Source: an uncultured Collinsella sp. (GTDB taxonomy: Bacteria; Actinomycetota; Coriobacteriia; Coriobacteriales; Coriobacteriaceae). From it: a stretch of DNA of 64,000 nucleotides. This document shows, one piece after another, positions 1 to 7,585 of the stretch; position 1 is the stretch's first letter; each line of letters begins with the position of its first letter. Where the stretch lies: positions 1 to 64,000 of the forward strand of contig UQHV01000012.1 in assembly GCA_900540895.1 (NCBI GenBank), in the 5' to 3' direction. The notes beneath the pieces were generated by a model. That model did no database searches. It was not told where the DNA came from and saw nothing but the letters and a program-made list of their open reading frames with translations. A program made the translations under genes and the position numbers.

Positions 1-5
1 AAGAC

Positions 6-31
6 GGAAAGCACATTAAGTGCTTTCCTTT
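6..31 (+). terminator. Small hairpin at window edge, probable terminator
   Basis: GGAAAGCAC and GTGCTTTCC form a perfect 9-bp stem around a 5-nt loop, followed by TTT. It probably ends a plus-strand gene that lies left of the window. The U-run is short, so termination strength is uncertain. Confidence 0.45.
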
Positions 32-202
32 GCGTGCGGAACTCGCGACAAACTTAACCCCCGCCCTCAGCCCCGGAGACCCTCCCTGCCGTCACTTTGT
101 CCAAACAGTTCTTGCTCCTCGCCGCTTCCGCGGCTCGAGGTCCCCGTTCTCCTCGGTGGGGTTGGTCTGATTATTCTTGTTGAAACTCCGCCTTTGGCTC
201 AT

Positions 203-240
203 AAAAAACGGGAGATGCGATTTTACATCCCCCGTTTTTG
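203..240. terminator. Bidirectional intrinsic terminator
   Basis: An A-run, a stem of about ten pairs (ACGGGAGATG against CATCCCCCGT, one imperfect position) and a T-run. The A and T runs on both sides make it usable in both directions. On the minus strand it lies just past the stop of the phosphoesterase gene. Confidence 0.7.
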
Positions 241-246
241 TTGTGA

Positions 247-714
247 TTACTCTAGGTCAATAAACTTAGTGCTTAGGATCTTGCCGTCTTTTACTAGCAT
301 TCTGGCCATGGTGGGGCCTCGGGTGCCTCTGGGGTAGCTGGCGCTGCCCGGGTTGAGGACTAAGCAACGGCCCACTTGGGCTTCTTTGGTTACGTGGGTG
401 TGGCCGTTGATGGCTACGTCTACGGATCCCACCGGAAGGTCTTCGCGGTAGTGGGCTACGGCGAATTTGAGGCCTTCGTAGGTAAAGAGCGCAAGACGGT
501 CTACATCGGGACCGTAGTCGCGGTAGTAATCGTTGTTGCCCAGTACGGCCCGCACGGGGGCGATGGTGCATAGGTGCTCGTAGTCTATCTCTGACGTGAG
601 GTCGCCGGCGTGGATGATCAGGTCTGCGCCCTCAAGCTCATCCAAGAGCGCAGGCGATAAATAGCCGTGGGTGTCCGAGATGATGTCGATACGCTTGGCG
701 CTTGCACTGTTCAT
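247..714 (-). CDS. YfcE-like metallophosphoesterase
   Basis: A 155-aa single-domain calcineurin-like phosphoesterase. The metal-binding motifs appear in family order: DIISDTHG near the N-terminus, HAGDLTS, GNNDY, and GHTH near the C-terminus. Length and motif spacing match the YfcE/MJ0936 class of small bacterial phosphodiesterases, which act on model phosphodiester substrates and are cytosolic. The true substrate cannot be told from sequence. The ATG at 714 was chosen because GGAAGGGATCCC lies just upstream; the open frame extends further but into the preceding terminator. It follows a LytTR regulator gene, separated from it by a terminator, so it is probably its own unit. Confidence 0.85.
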   Translation of the reverse strand: MNSASAKRIDIISDTHGYLSPALLDELEGADLIIHAGDLTSEIDYEHLCTIAPVRAVLGNNDYYRDYGPDVDRLALFTYEGLKFAVAHYREDLPVGSVDVAINGHTHVTKEAQVGRCLVLNPGSASYPRGTRGPTMARMLVKDGKILSTKFIDLE

Positions 715-753
715 GGGATCCCTTCCGCAAAAAACGATTCGGCAGATACATAC

Positions 754-803
754 AAAAAGGCCCCACGGCTCCGCAGACGATGGGTCTACAGGGCTGCGGG
801 GCC
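754..803 (-). terminator. Terminator after the first LytTR regulator
   Basis: On the minus strand a GC-rich stem (GGCCCC pairing with GGGGCC, extended by interrupted pairs) is followed by TTTTTG. It sits directly after the response-regulator stop codon and about 30 nt before the ribosome binding site of the phosphoesterase gene. Confidence 0.75.
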
Positions 804-809
804 AGTGTG

Positions 810-1526
810 CTAGAGACTCAGAGCCTTCTTGAGCGGCACGACGCGGCGGCGCGAAACCGGCACGCGTTCGTCGACGCCCGTAATGCCCAGCTGGATGGCG
901 CCCGAGGGCACCGTCTCCACATCCGTGACGCACGCCAAGTTGACGATATAGCGGCGGTGAACACGGAAGAAGCCAAAGTCGCAGAGCTTGGCCTCAAACT
1001 GCGCCAGCGAGGTCGTCGACAAAAAGCGATCATCGACGGTATAGATGCAGGAGTAATCGTCCTTGGCCATGATAAAGCGAATGTCGTCCACGGGAATGAG
1101 CACCTTGCGGCCGCCCTTTTCCACCGGGATACGCTCGATGGTCACCTTGCTGTCCGTAACCGGCTTGGTGCGTTGCATGACCTTCTCGATCGCGCGATCC
1201 AAGCGAGCTTCCTCGACCGGCTTCATCAGATAATCGACGGCATCCACGTCGAATGCCTCGACCGCATGGTCACTATACGCAGTCACAAACACGATCGCCG
1301 GCGGATTTTTGAGCTTATGCAGCGCCTCGGCAAGTTGCAGGCCCGAGGCACCGGGCATCGAGATATCGAGAAACACGACATCCACGCGACTTTCCATAAG
1401 CATCTCGATGGCGGAGCGGACGCTCGACGCCTCCGTGATCGTGCCGATCTTGCCCGTTTGCTCGAGCAGGAAGCGAAGCTCCGAGCGAGCCGGCGCCTCA
1501 TCATCCACAATCATCGCACGCAGCAT
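810..1526 (-). CDS. LytTR-family response regulator (first copy)
   Basis: A 238-aa DNA-binding response regulator. An N-terminal receiver domain starts MLRAMIVDDE and contains the phospho-acceptor region VVFLDISMPG and the conserved K in YLMKPV. A C-terminal LytTR domain follows (IPVDDIRFIMAKDDYSCIY onward, then FFRVHRRYIVNL), the class that binds DNA through beta strands and often controls surface or export genes. The ATG at 1526 is preferred over an upstream TTG because GAAAGG precedes it. It is the last gene of a glycosyltransferase, sensor kinase, regulator operon and is closed by a terminator. Confidence 0.9.
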   Translation of the reverse strand: MLRAMIVDDEAPARSELRFLLEQTGKIGTITEASSVRSAIEMLMESRVDVVFLDISMPGASGLQLAEALHKLKNPPAIVFVTAYSDHAVEAFDVDAVDYLMKPVEEARLDRAIEKVMQRTKPVTDSKVTIERIPVEKGGRKVLIPVDDIRFIMAKDDYSCIYTVDDRFLSTTSLAQFEAKLCDFGFFRVHRRYIVNLACVTDVETVPSGAIQLGITGVDERVPVSRRRVVPLKKALSL

Positions 1527-1598
1527 AGGGATAAAACCTTTCGTCAACTAACTACGCCGGGCATCCGTCGCATGACGTTGAGCCCGTAGCCTTTTATT

Positions 1599-2942
1599 TT
1601 ACTCTTGAATGTCAAAGATGCTCTCTGACAAATCAAGATGAAGGAGCACTTTGGTGCCCTTGCCCGGCGCCGATTCGACACGCGTATAGGAGTGCGGCCC
1701 ATAAAAGCGATGGATGCGCTCCGAAATATTGTGCATGGCCACACCGGCGCCGCCACCCTGGGGAGAGCTGGCGTCGGGACGGGCAGAACGCTCGTCAAAC
1801 AGTCTGGCGGCGGTACCCTCATCCATGCCCACGCCATTATCGGCCACGGCAATCAAGATTGCATCCTCGCCGTCTTGGTGAACGGTCACGTCGATCCTCA
1901 GGGCGTCGTCATCGCCCATACCATGACGCACGGCGTTCTCGACAATCGGCTGGATCACGAACGCCGGCACCAGCGTATCTTCCACGCCCTCGGACACATC
2001 GAACGTCGCAAGCACGCGACCCTCGCCAAAGCGGGCCTTCTCAAAGGTAAGGTAGCGCTTGGTCTGTGCGACCTCGCGCGAGACCGGAATAAGCGATCCC
2101 GAGTTGTCGAGCGTGGCACGATAGAACGATGAGAACTCACGAAGCAGTTCGCGGGCCCGCAGCGGGTCGGTGCGCGTAAACGATGCAATGGTGTTCAGCG
2201 TGTTGAACAGGAAGTGCGGGTTAATCTGCGCCTGCAGCGCACGCACCTCGGCGCGCGCCGTGAGTTCCTTTTGCACCTCGAGCTCGTGGATGGCGAGCTG
2301 CGTGGACAAGATCTCGGCAAAGCCCGAGGCAAGCGCATACTGGGTACGGTCGACGGCGCGCGGGGTCTTGTAGTAGAACTTGAGCGTGCCGACGGTACGA
2401 TCGCCCACCTTGATGGGGGCGATAATGCCGGCGGGGACTTGGTTGTGCGAGCCGTCCGAGCCCACGACATCCACCATACGGTTGAACGACTGCACGATGC
2501 CATGTTCGATAACGTAGCGTGTGGCAAGCGTGTGGATGGGAGTATCGGGCAGCAGTTTTTCCTCAAACTCGCCCGCGCAGGCAAGCACGTTGTCCTCGTC
2601 GGTGATGGCCACCGTCATGGCGCGCGTCTCGGGCAAAATGCGCCGGCACACCAAACGCGCCGACTCCTGCGTCAGACCGCCCTTAATGTCCTCGAGCATG
2701 GCCGAGGCCACCGAGAGCGTCTCCTCGGTGTACTGGGAGCGCACCGAATCGGGATTGAGCGTCAAAAAGATAAAGATGCACAGAAAGATGCACAGCAACG
2801 CACAGGCGATCACCGTGGCAATCGGCTCAATGCCAGTCGCCAGGGCAAAGATAAAGTACGCCAACACGCAAACGGCGCAGACAACGGCGATGATGCGAAA
2901 GATTGAAATTGAATTATCGCGCTGGGCGCGGCGGTCGATCAT
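1599..2942 (-). CDS. LytS/YesM-type sensor histidine kinase (first copy)
   Basis: A 447-aa membrane sensor kinase, partner of the LytTR regulator downstream. Two hydrophobic segments occupy about residues 15-65 and a GAF-like sensor region follows. The His_kinase box reads QINPHFLFNTLN, whose H is the predicted phosphorylation site. A C-terminal HATPase domain has ENAVRHG and ADNGVGMD. Only two membrane spans are visible, fewer than classical LytS, so it is not the murein-type LytS itself. The start codon overlaps the stop of the upstream glycosyltransferase (ATGA), implying translational coupling. The signal is unknown. Confidence 0.88.
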   Translation of the reverse strand: MIDRRAQRDNSISIFRIIAVVCAVCVLAYFIFALATGIEPIATVIACALLCIFLCIFIFLTLNPDSVRSQYTEETLSVASAMLEDIKGGLTQESARLVCRRILPETRAMTVAITDEDNVLACAGEFEEKLLPDTPIHTLATRYVIEHGIVQSFNRMVDVVGSDGSHNQVPAGIIAPIKVGDRTVGTLKFYYKTPRAVDRTQYALASGFAEILSTQLAIHELEVQKELTARAEVRALQAQINPHFLFNTLNTIASFTRTDPLRARELLREFSSFYRATLDNSGSLIPVSREVAQTKRYLTFEKARFGEGRVLATFDVSEGVEDTLVPAFVIQPIVENAVRHGMGDDDALRIDVTVHQDGEDAILIAVADNGVGMDEGTAARLFDERSARPDASSPQGGGAGVAMHNISERIHRFYGPHSYTRVESAPGKGTKVLLHLDLSESIFDIQE

Positions 2943-4126
2943 TCAGCCCCCTCCAGGATGCTAATCAGTTGTGCGTCGCGCCAAAGTTCGTCCATGATCT
3001 TGGGCCAGAAACTCTGAAAACGCAGGTAGCTTGCGGCGTTTTGGCGGGCATAGGTCTTGGCCTCGTCAATACCATGACGCCAGATGCGCAGATACCCCTC
3101 GTGCTCGCGGGTAAACATGCTGCGGACCATGGCAGTCTTGCGCACGCGGTCGTCGAGCTCGCGCGAGATCCACGGACCCGGATAGGGCATGAGTGATGCG
3201 GCCGTAACCGGAATGAGCTCCTTTTGGTGCGCAGCGAACGTCAGCTTGGCCCGCTCGTAGTACCAACGGTACACGTCCTGCATAAAGCGCGGCGAGCGCT
3301 TCTCGGACTCGGGCGGCAGGTGGCGCACGGTCCACTCGTTATCGAACCACACGTCATAGCCGAACATGCGCATGTTAAACAGGTAGTCAAGATCCTCGCC
3401 GCGGGTGATAAACGGGTCGAAGGCCACGCGCGTAAAGGCGCGGGCGTGCAGGGCCACAAGGCCGCCGCACACGTAATTGGAGCGCGAAATGCGGGTGCCC
3501 GAGAGCGCCTTTTTCATCCAGCGATTGAACTCGATACGCTTGGTCCACCAGCGATGACAAATACCCGCTTTGTCCGTGGGAGCCAGCGGCGACCCGTCAC
3601 GATCGTAAAAGTATCCGCTCTTGACTAAAATCGGCAGGCCCTGACGCGTCTGTTGGCCCAGCGCATAGGTCGCACGCTTCATAAAGTCGGCATCGATGAC
3701 GGTCTCGTCGTCATCCAAAAACACAACCGCGTCGTGCCCCAGCACCGCCGCGCAGGCAAGACCCATGTTGCGGATGGCACCGTAGCCGCGCAGGCTCACG
3801 CACTCGCCCGAGCCTTTGGGCGCAATCTGCGCCACGCGGTCGGCAACACGCGAAGCCTGAGTATTGGTAACGATGGTGACCTTAAGTGTGGGATGCGCAT
3901 TGACGATTTCGTGCACGCGATGGGATACGTCGGCCGTGGCAGAAACCGGACAGACCACCAAGAGAATGATGCGCGGAATGTCGCGCACCTGTTCGAGCGA
4001 AGTCAGGCAGCGATCGAGTTCCGGGTTGGCGGCATTGAGCGACGTCGAGTGATCGTAGGTGCCGGGAGCGTTTGCTTGGGTATCATCGCCCGCCCAATAT
4101 GTTGGGATCACAACCGTGGCGTTCAT
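2939..4126 (-). CDS. Family 2 glycosyltransferase
   Basis: A 395-aa cytosolic protein with a GT-A nucleotide-sugar transferase fold. It begins MNATVVIPTYWAG, carries the RGYGAIRNMGLACA segment and the metal-binding VFLDDDETV, and later has TRGEDLDYLFNM, the usual acceptor-side motif. No membrane spans are evident. The start was placed at 4126 because AAGGAGGGCAAAGGT precedes it. It heads an operon with a sensor kinase and LytTR regulator, which suggests that the modified surface glycan and its regulation are linked, though that is inference. Its leader contains an intrinsic terminator (see 4149-4183). Confidence 0.85.
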   Translation of the reverse strand: MNATVVIPTYWAGDDTQANAPGTYDHSTSLNAANPELDRCLTSLEQVRDIPRIILLVVCPVSATADVSHRVHEIVNAHPTLKVTIVTNTQASRVADRVAQIAPKGSGECVSLRGYGAIRNMGLACAAVLGHDAVVFLDDDETVIDADFMKRATYALGQQTRQGLPILVKSGYFYDRDGSPLAPTDKAGICHRWWTKRIEFNRWMKKALSGTRISRSNYVCGGLVALHARAFTRVAFDPFITRGEDLDYLFNMRMFGYDVWFDNEWTVRHLPPESEKRSPRFMQDVYRWYYERAKLTFAAHQKELIPVTAASLMPYPGPWISRELDDRVRKTAMVRSMFTREHEGYLRIWRHGIDEAKTYARQNAASYLRFQSFWPKIMDELWRDAQLISILEGAE

Positions 4127-4148
4127 ACCTTTGCCCTCCTTGCAACAC

Positions 4149-4183
4149 AAAAACGGGGCGCCGCCAAACACAGGCGACGCCCC
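4149..4183 (-). terminator. Intrinsic terminator inside the glycosyltransferase leader
   Basis: On the minus strand GGGGCGTCGCC pairs with GGCGGCGCCCC (one mismatch) around a 7-nt loop, followed by GTTTTTG. The ribosome binding site of the glycosyltransferase begins about ten bases after the T-run. The upstream MFS gene ended 126 bases earlier, and a TATGAT hexamer (4201-4206) lies between. The hairpin may therefore terminate the MFS transcript, attenuate the downstream operon, or both. Confidence 0.7.
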
Positions 4184-4200
4184 GCGACCTAGCTGATTCC

Positions 4201-4206
4201 ATCATA
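4201..4206 (-). promoter_or_regulatory. Possible -10 box for the glycosyltransferase operon
   Basis: TATGAT on the minus strand, with no convincing -35 at 16-18 bases. If used, transcription would start just before the terminator hairpin. Weak evidence from one hexamer. Confidence 0.3.
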
Positions 4207-4308
4207 CCCACTTGGGCTAAACATTGTTCGGAAGTCAGAATGATTTATGCGGCCACTTCCAAAAGAGTACTGCAGATAGGCACAATTGCCGTACTGAGCC
4301 CGGTTGTC

Positions 4309-5559
4309 TTACGCCGCCGCCTGAGCCATGCGGGACAGACGGACCAGCAGCACAAAGCCAACAACCAGCAGAACGCCAATAGAAAGGACGCCCAGCGACG
4401 GGTTGCCGGTCAGCGAGGTGACAACCGACACCAGGAAGGTGCCCATAACGCTTGCGTAACGGCCAAAGATATCGAAGAAGCCGTAGTACTCGTTGGACTT
4501 TTCCTTGGGGATGATGCGGCCAAAATAGCTGCGGCTCAGCGCCTGCACGCCGCCTTGGAACAGGCCGACCAAAATGGCGAGCACCCAGAACTCAAAGGCG
4601 GTCTTTAAGAAAAACGCGGCAAAGAGCACGATGCCCATATAGGCGGCGACGGCCACCAAGATCATATTGAGTGTGCCCACGCGACCGGCGAGCTTGCCGT
4701 AGATGATGGCGGACGGGAAGGCCACAAACTGCGTAACGAGCAGCGCCAGCACCAGCTGGGTCGAATCGATGCCAAGAGCCGATCCGTAGCTGGTTGCCAT
4801 GGAAATAACCGTGTGCACACCGTCGATGTAGAAGAAGAACGCGATCATGTAGACCAGCACGGTCTTGTTGTGAGCGATCTCGCGCATGGTGTGTCCGACC
4901 TCGGAGAACACGCCGCCCACGATGTGGCCGATGGTGTCCTGGGGACCGCGCTCGCGACCGTACTTTTGCTTATAGGTGCGAATGAGCGGCAGGGTAAAGA
5001 TGAGCCACCAGGCACCGGTGATGACAAACGACAGACGCGTTGCCAGCATGGTGGGGACGCCAAGAGCGGGGCCACCCATGATAAGCGCCAGGCAGATGAT
5101 GAACGGCACGGTGGAACCGATGTAGCCCCAGGCATAGCCCGAGCTGGACACGGCATCCATGCGCTCGTCGGTGGTAATGTCGGGCAGCATAGCGTCGTAG
5201 AACGTCATAGAAGAGTTAAGGCCGATGGTGCACAGCACGTACACGGTCAAAAATGCCATGGCGGACATGGGGATAGCCTGCGCCAGGCAAAGAACCAGGC
5301 CCGTGAGGAAGAAGCCCAAGAAGAACTTAATCTTGTTGCCGGCGTAATCGGCAAGCGCGCCCAGAATGGGCATGAGCATGGCAATGACCAGCGAGGCGAT
5401 CGTCTGTGCATTGCCCCAGGCGACCACCAGGTCTGCCGAGGAAGCACCGGTATTGATGGCGTTAAAGTAGATGGGCACCACCGAGGTATTGAGCAGCACG
5501 AGGGCCGAGTTGCCCACATCGTACATAACCCAGTTACGCTCGAGCTTGGTGTATTTCAT
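4309..5559 (-). CDS. MFS transporter, UMF1/Atg22-like
   Basis: A 416-aa integral membrane protein with about 12 hydrophobic segments. The N-terminus (LERNWVMYDVGNSALVLLNT) is characteristic of the UMF1 family of major facilitator proteins related to vacuolar Atg22, for which amino-acid or small-solute efflux is suggested in other organisms. The second half contains LSRSYFGRIIPKEKSNEYYGF, the other family hallmark. AAGGGG precedes the ATG. It is monocistronic, with terminators or repeats on both sides. Substrate and direction of transport cannot be deduced from sequence. Confidence 0.85.
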   Translation of the reverse strand: MKYTKLERNWVMYDVGNSALVLLNTSVVPIYFNAINTGASSADLVVAWGNAQTIASLVIAMLMPILGALADYAGNKIKFFLGFFLTGLVLCLAQAIPMSAMAFLTVYVLCTIGLNSSMTFYDAMLPDITTDERMDAVSSSGYAWGYIGSTVPFIICLALIMGGPALGVPTMLATRLSFVITGAWWLIFTLPLIRTYKQKYGRERGPQDTIGHIVGGVFSEVGHTMREIAHNKTVLVYMIAFFFYIDGVHTVISMATSYGSALGIDSTQLVLALLVTQFVAFPSAIIYGKLAGRVGTLNMILVAVAAYMGIVLFAAFFLKTAFEFWVLAILVGLFQGGVQALSRSYFGRIIPKEKSNEYYGFFDIFGRYASVMGTFLVSVVTSLTGNPSLGVLSIGVLLVVGFVLLVRLSRMAQAAA

Positions 5560-5697
5560 GGACAGGGCCCCTTCGTATTCGCCCGATATGCAGTTAGTTC
5601 ATCGTACCCCAATTGCACAGAAGCGCTGGTAAGGATTCGGCAAAGGGGCAGGAGCGGTCATACGGACACGCGGGGCGAAACACCATCCCATCAAGGC

Positions 5698-5763
5698 AGT
5701 TGCGGTGAAATAGTTCCTGTTTAGCCCTCCGGGGCTTCATTCAGGAACTATTCCACCGCAACT
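5698..5763 (-). repeat. Dispersed inverted repeat, copy 1
   Basis: Outer arms of 22 bases (5698-5719 and 5742-5763) pair almost perfectly. Between them lies a separate small hairpin, AGCCC-TCCG-GGGCT. Read on the minus strand, the single imperfect pair is G-U, so that strand is taken as sense. The element starts 15 bases after the stop codon of the phospholipase-C-like gene. Related copies lie at 19168-19234 and 63948-64000. Confidence 0.85.
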
Positions 5764-5778
5764 TATTGAAACGGTTTG

Positions 5779-6723
5779 TTATTCCTCGCGGTCGAACTCC
5801 TCGTCGGCGTCGAGTACGCGGCCGCTATAGTTGATATGGCCGGTCACGGCATCCATGTCACCGGTCTCGATAAAGCGGGCAACGGTGAGCTCGTAATCGG
5901 TCAGCGCGCGCTCAAAGACCTCGGGGAAGCTCTCGGTCGAGACCTCATCGGTAAAGGGGTTCTTCCATGTCAGGTGGCCCAGGTTACCGGTGCGCTCGGG
6001 CAGCTCCGTCGTCACGCGATGAGCAAGGCCGTCGAGCAGCGAGTAGTCATGCACCAAGCCCTCAACCAGGGCAATCGCGCGCGTCTTTACCGAGCCGGCC
6101 GGCTCAATGGTGCGATAGAGCATCTGCATGTCCGAGACGGCGCCGGCGTACTCTCCCGCCGGGATGTCGATACCGTACACGCGCCCGGCGATGTAGCTCA
6201 TCAGCACGCCGGCCACACGGTTGATGCGGTCGGTGGTGACGATCTCGCCCGCCGGCGGATAATCCTCGACCGTGGCACCGTCGCGCTTGAGCTGTAGCAT
6301 CAGCACGTCCAGATCGCTTTCGAGCACGGCGTGAACTTGGCTGCCCGAAGCCTCGAGCTCGGGATCGGAATCTACAATGCCAAACTGCTGCTCATAGACA
6401 AAGGGATGGGCGTTGCGGTCGAGCACGTAATGAGACAGTAGGCCCAGCGCAAAGGCGCGACCCAAGCTGGCGTCGCGCGGCAGCAGATGTGACACGCCGT
6501 CGCGCAGGCACGCAAACTGACGAGACATGCGCGACCGATGCATGACCTGTGCCAGCAGCGTGCAGTCGGAAACACGCGGTGTCAGAATGTGAAAGAAGAA
6601 CGGGTCGGGGCCTTGGTTGCCCAAGATAAAGGCAATCCGCTCTTCATCGGACGCGATGACGCCCTGCGGAAGACGGTCGATGCTTTCCTCGCCAAACAGA
6701 TGATGGGTGATAAGCGCGGGCAT
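5779..6723 (-). CDS. Zinc-dependent phospholipase C-like protein
   Basis: A 314-aa protein beginning MPALITHHLFGEES. It matches the Zn_dep_PLPC pattern of bacterial proteins related to phospholipase C and S1/P1 nuclease. Histidines and acidic residues expected for a zinc cluster are in the N-terminal half: ITHHLFG, GNQGPDPFFFH, LLSHYVLDRNAHPFVYEQQ. No signal peptide is visible, so it is probably cytosolic, unlike secreted toxins of the superfamily. The start at 6723 has AAAGGATC upstream. The substrate is unknown. A dispersed repeat follows its stop codon closely. Confidence 0.75.
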   Translation of the reverse strand: MPALITHHLFGEESIDRLPQGVIASDEERIAFILGNQGPDPFFFHILTPRVSDCTLLAQVMHRSRMSRQFACLRDGVSHLLPRDASLGRAFALGLLSHYVLDRNAHPFVYEQQFGIVDSDPELEASGSQVHAVLESDLDVLMLQLKRDGATVEDYPPAGEIVTTDRINRVAGVLMSYIAGRVYGIDIPAGEYAGAVSDMQMLYRTIEPAGSVKTRAIALVEGLVHDYSLLDGLAHRVTTELPERTGNLGHLTWKNPFTDEVSTESFPEVFERALTDYELTVARFIETGDMDAVTGHINYSGRVLDADEEFDREE

Positions 6724-6815
6724 AATGATCCTTTCGATTTCATTCGATGCCACCCATTATGCCCACCGCGCGCCCATGCCAAACCTGCGATGGTAAACGA
6801 CGGCACGCAAGCCTC

Positions 6816-7550
6816 TTACGCAAGCCCCAGGTGCGACTTGACCTCGGCGGCACGACGACGGGACACCGGCACCGTCGAGTTCACGTGGTCGAGCCTGAGC
6901 TCCATAAGACCCGTGGAACCGATCTCAACATTGTGCACGTCTTCCAAATTGACCAGATAGCTGCGATGAACGCGAATAAAGCCCTCGGAGACCAAGCGAC
7001 GCTCGAGCGAAGAGATCGACTCATTGATCAGGTACGTTCCCTCGGCGCAGATGGCATTGCAAAAATCGGCGCGCGCCTCAAAGTAGCAGACGTCTACGGC
7101 GGGAATGAACACCTTTTTGCCCCCGCGGTCCACCGTCAGACGCAAAGGCTGGCGCGGAGCATGGATAACACGACGGGCACCCAAGGCTGCCTCGATCTTG
7201 TCGAGTGCCTTTGACAGGCGTGCGTCCTCGACCGGCTTGACGACATAGTCGACCGCATCGAGGTTATACGCATCGGCGGCAAATTCGGCAAACGCCGTCA
7301 CAAACACAACCACCGGCGGCGTCTTTAGGTTCTGCAGCGTCTCGGCAAGCTCAATTCCCGAGCGACCGGGCATGGTAATGTCTAAAAACAGCACGTCGGG
7401 CTTGTTCGACAGAATCGACTCCACAGCTTCGGTGACATTGCCCGCCTCGGCAATCTGACCCACACGCGCATCCTTTTCCAACAGATAGCGTAGCTCAGCC
7501 CTAATGGGAGGCTCGTCATCAACTACCAGGATGTTCCAACCCTCGGACAT
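6816..7550 (-). CDS. LytTR-family response regulator (second copy)
   Basis: A 244-aa regulator with a receiver domain (MSEGWNILVVDDEPPIR; DVLFLDITMPGRSG carries the phosphorylatable D; DYVVKPVED carries the conserved K). A C-terminal LytTR domain follows (VDVCYFEARADFCNAIC; GFIRVHRSYLVNLEDV). It is clearly paralogous to the regulator at 810-1526, with the same architecture and similar signature segments. GAGGAAGCGCAC precedes the ATG. It is encoded 35 bases downstream of its partner kinase in the same operon. Confidence 0.9.
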   Translation of the reverse strand: MSEGWNILVVDDEPPIRAELRYLLEKDARVGQIAEAGNVTEAVESILSNKPDVLFLDITMPGRSGIELAETLQNLKTPPVVVFVTAFAEFAADAYNLDAVDYVVKPVEDARLSKALDKIEAALGARRVIHAPRQPLRLTVDRGGKKVFIPAVDVCYFEARADFCNAICAEGTYLINESISSLERRLVSEGFIRVHRSYLVNLEDVHNVEIGSTGLMELRLDHVNSTVPVSRRRAAEVKSHLGLA

Positions 7551-7585
7551 GTGCGCTTCCTCTCTCTCCTCAATACACTCGAGTG

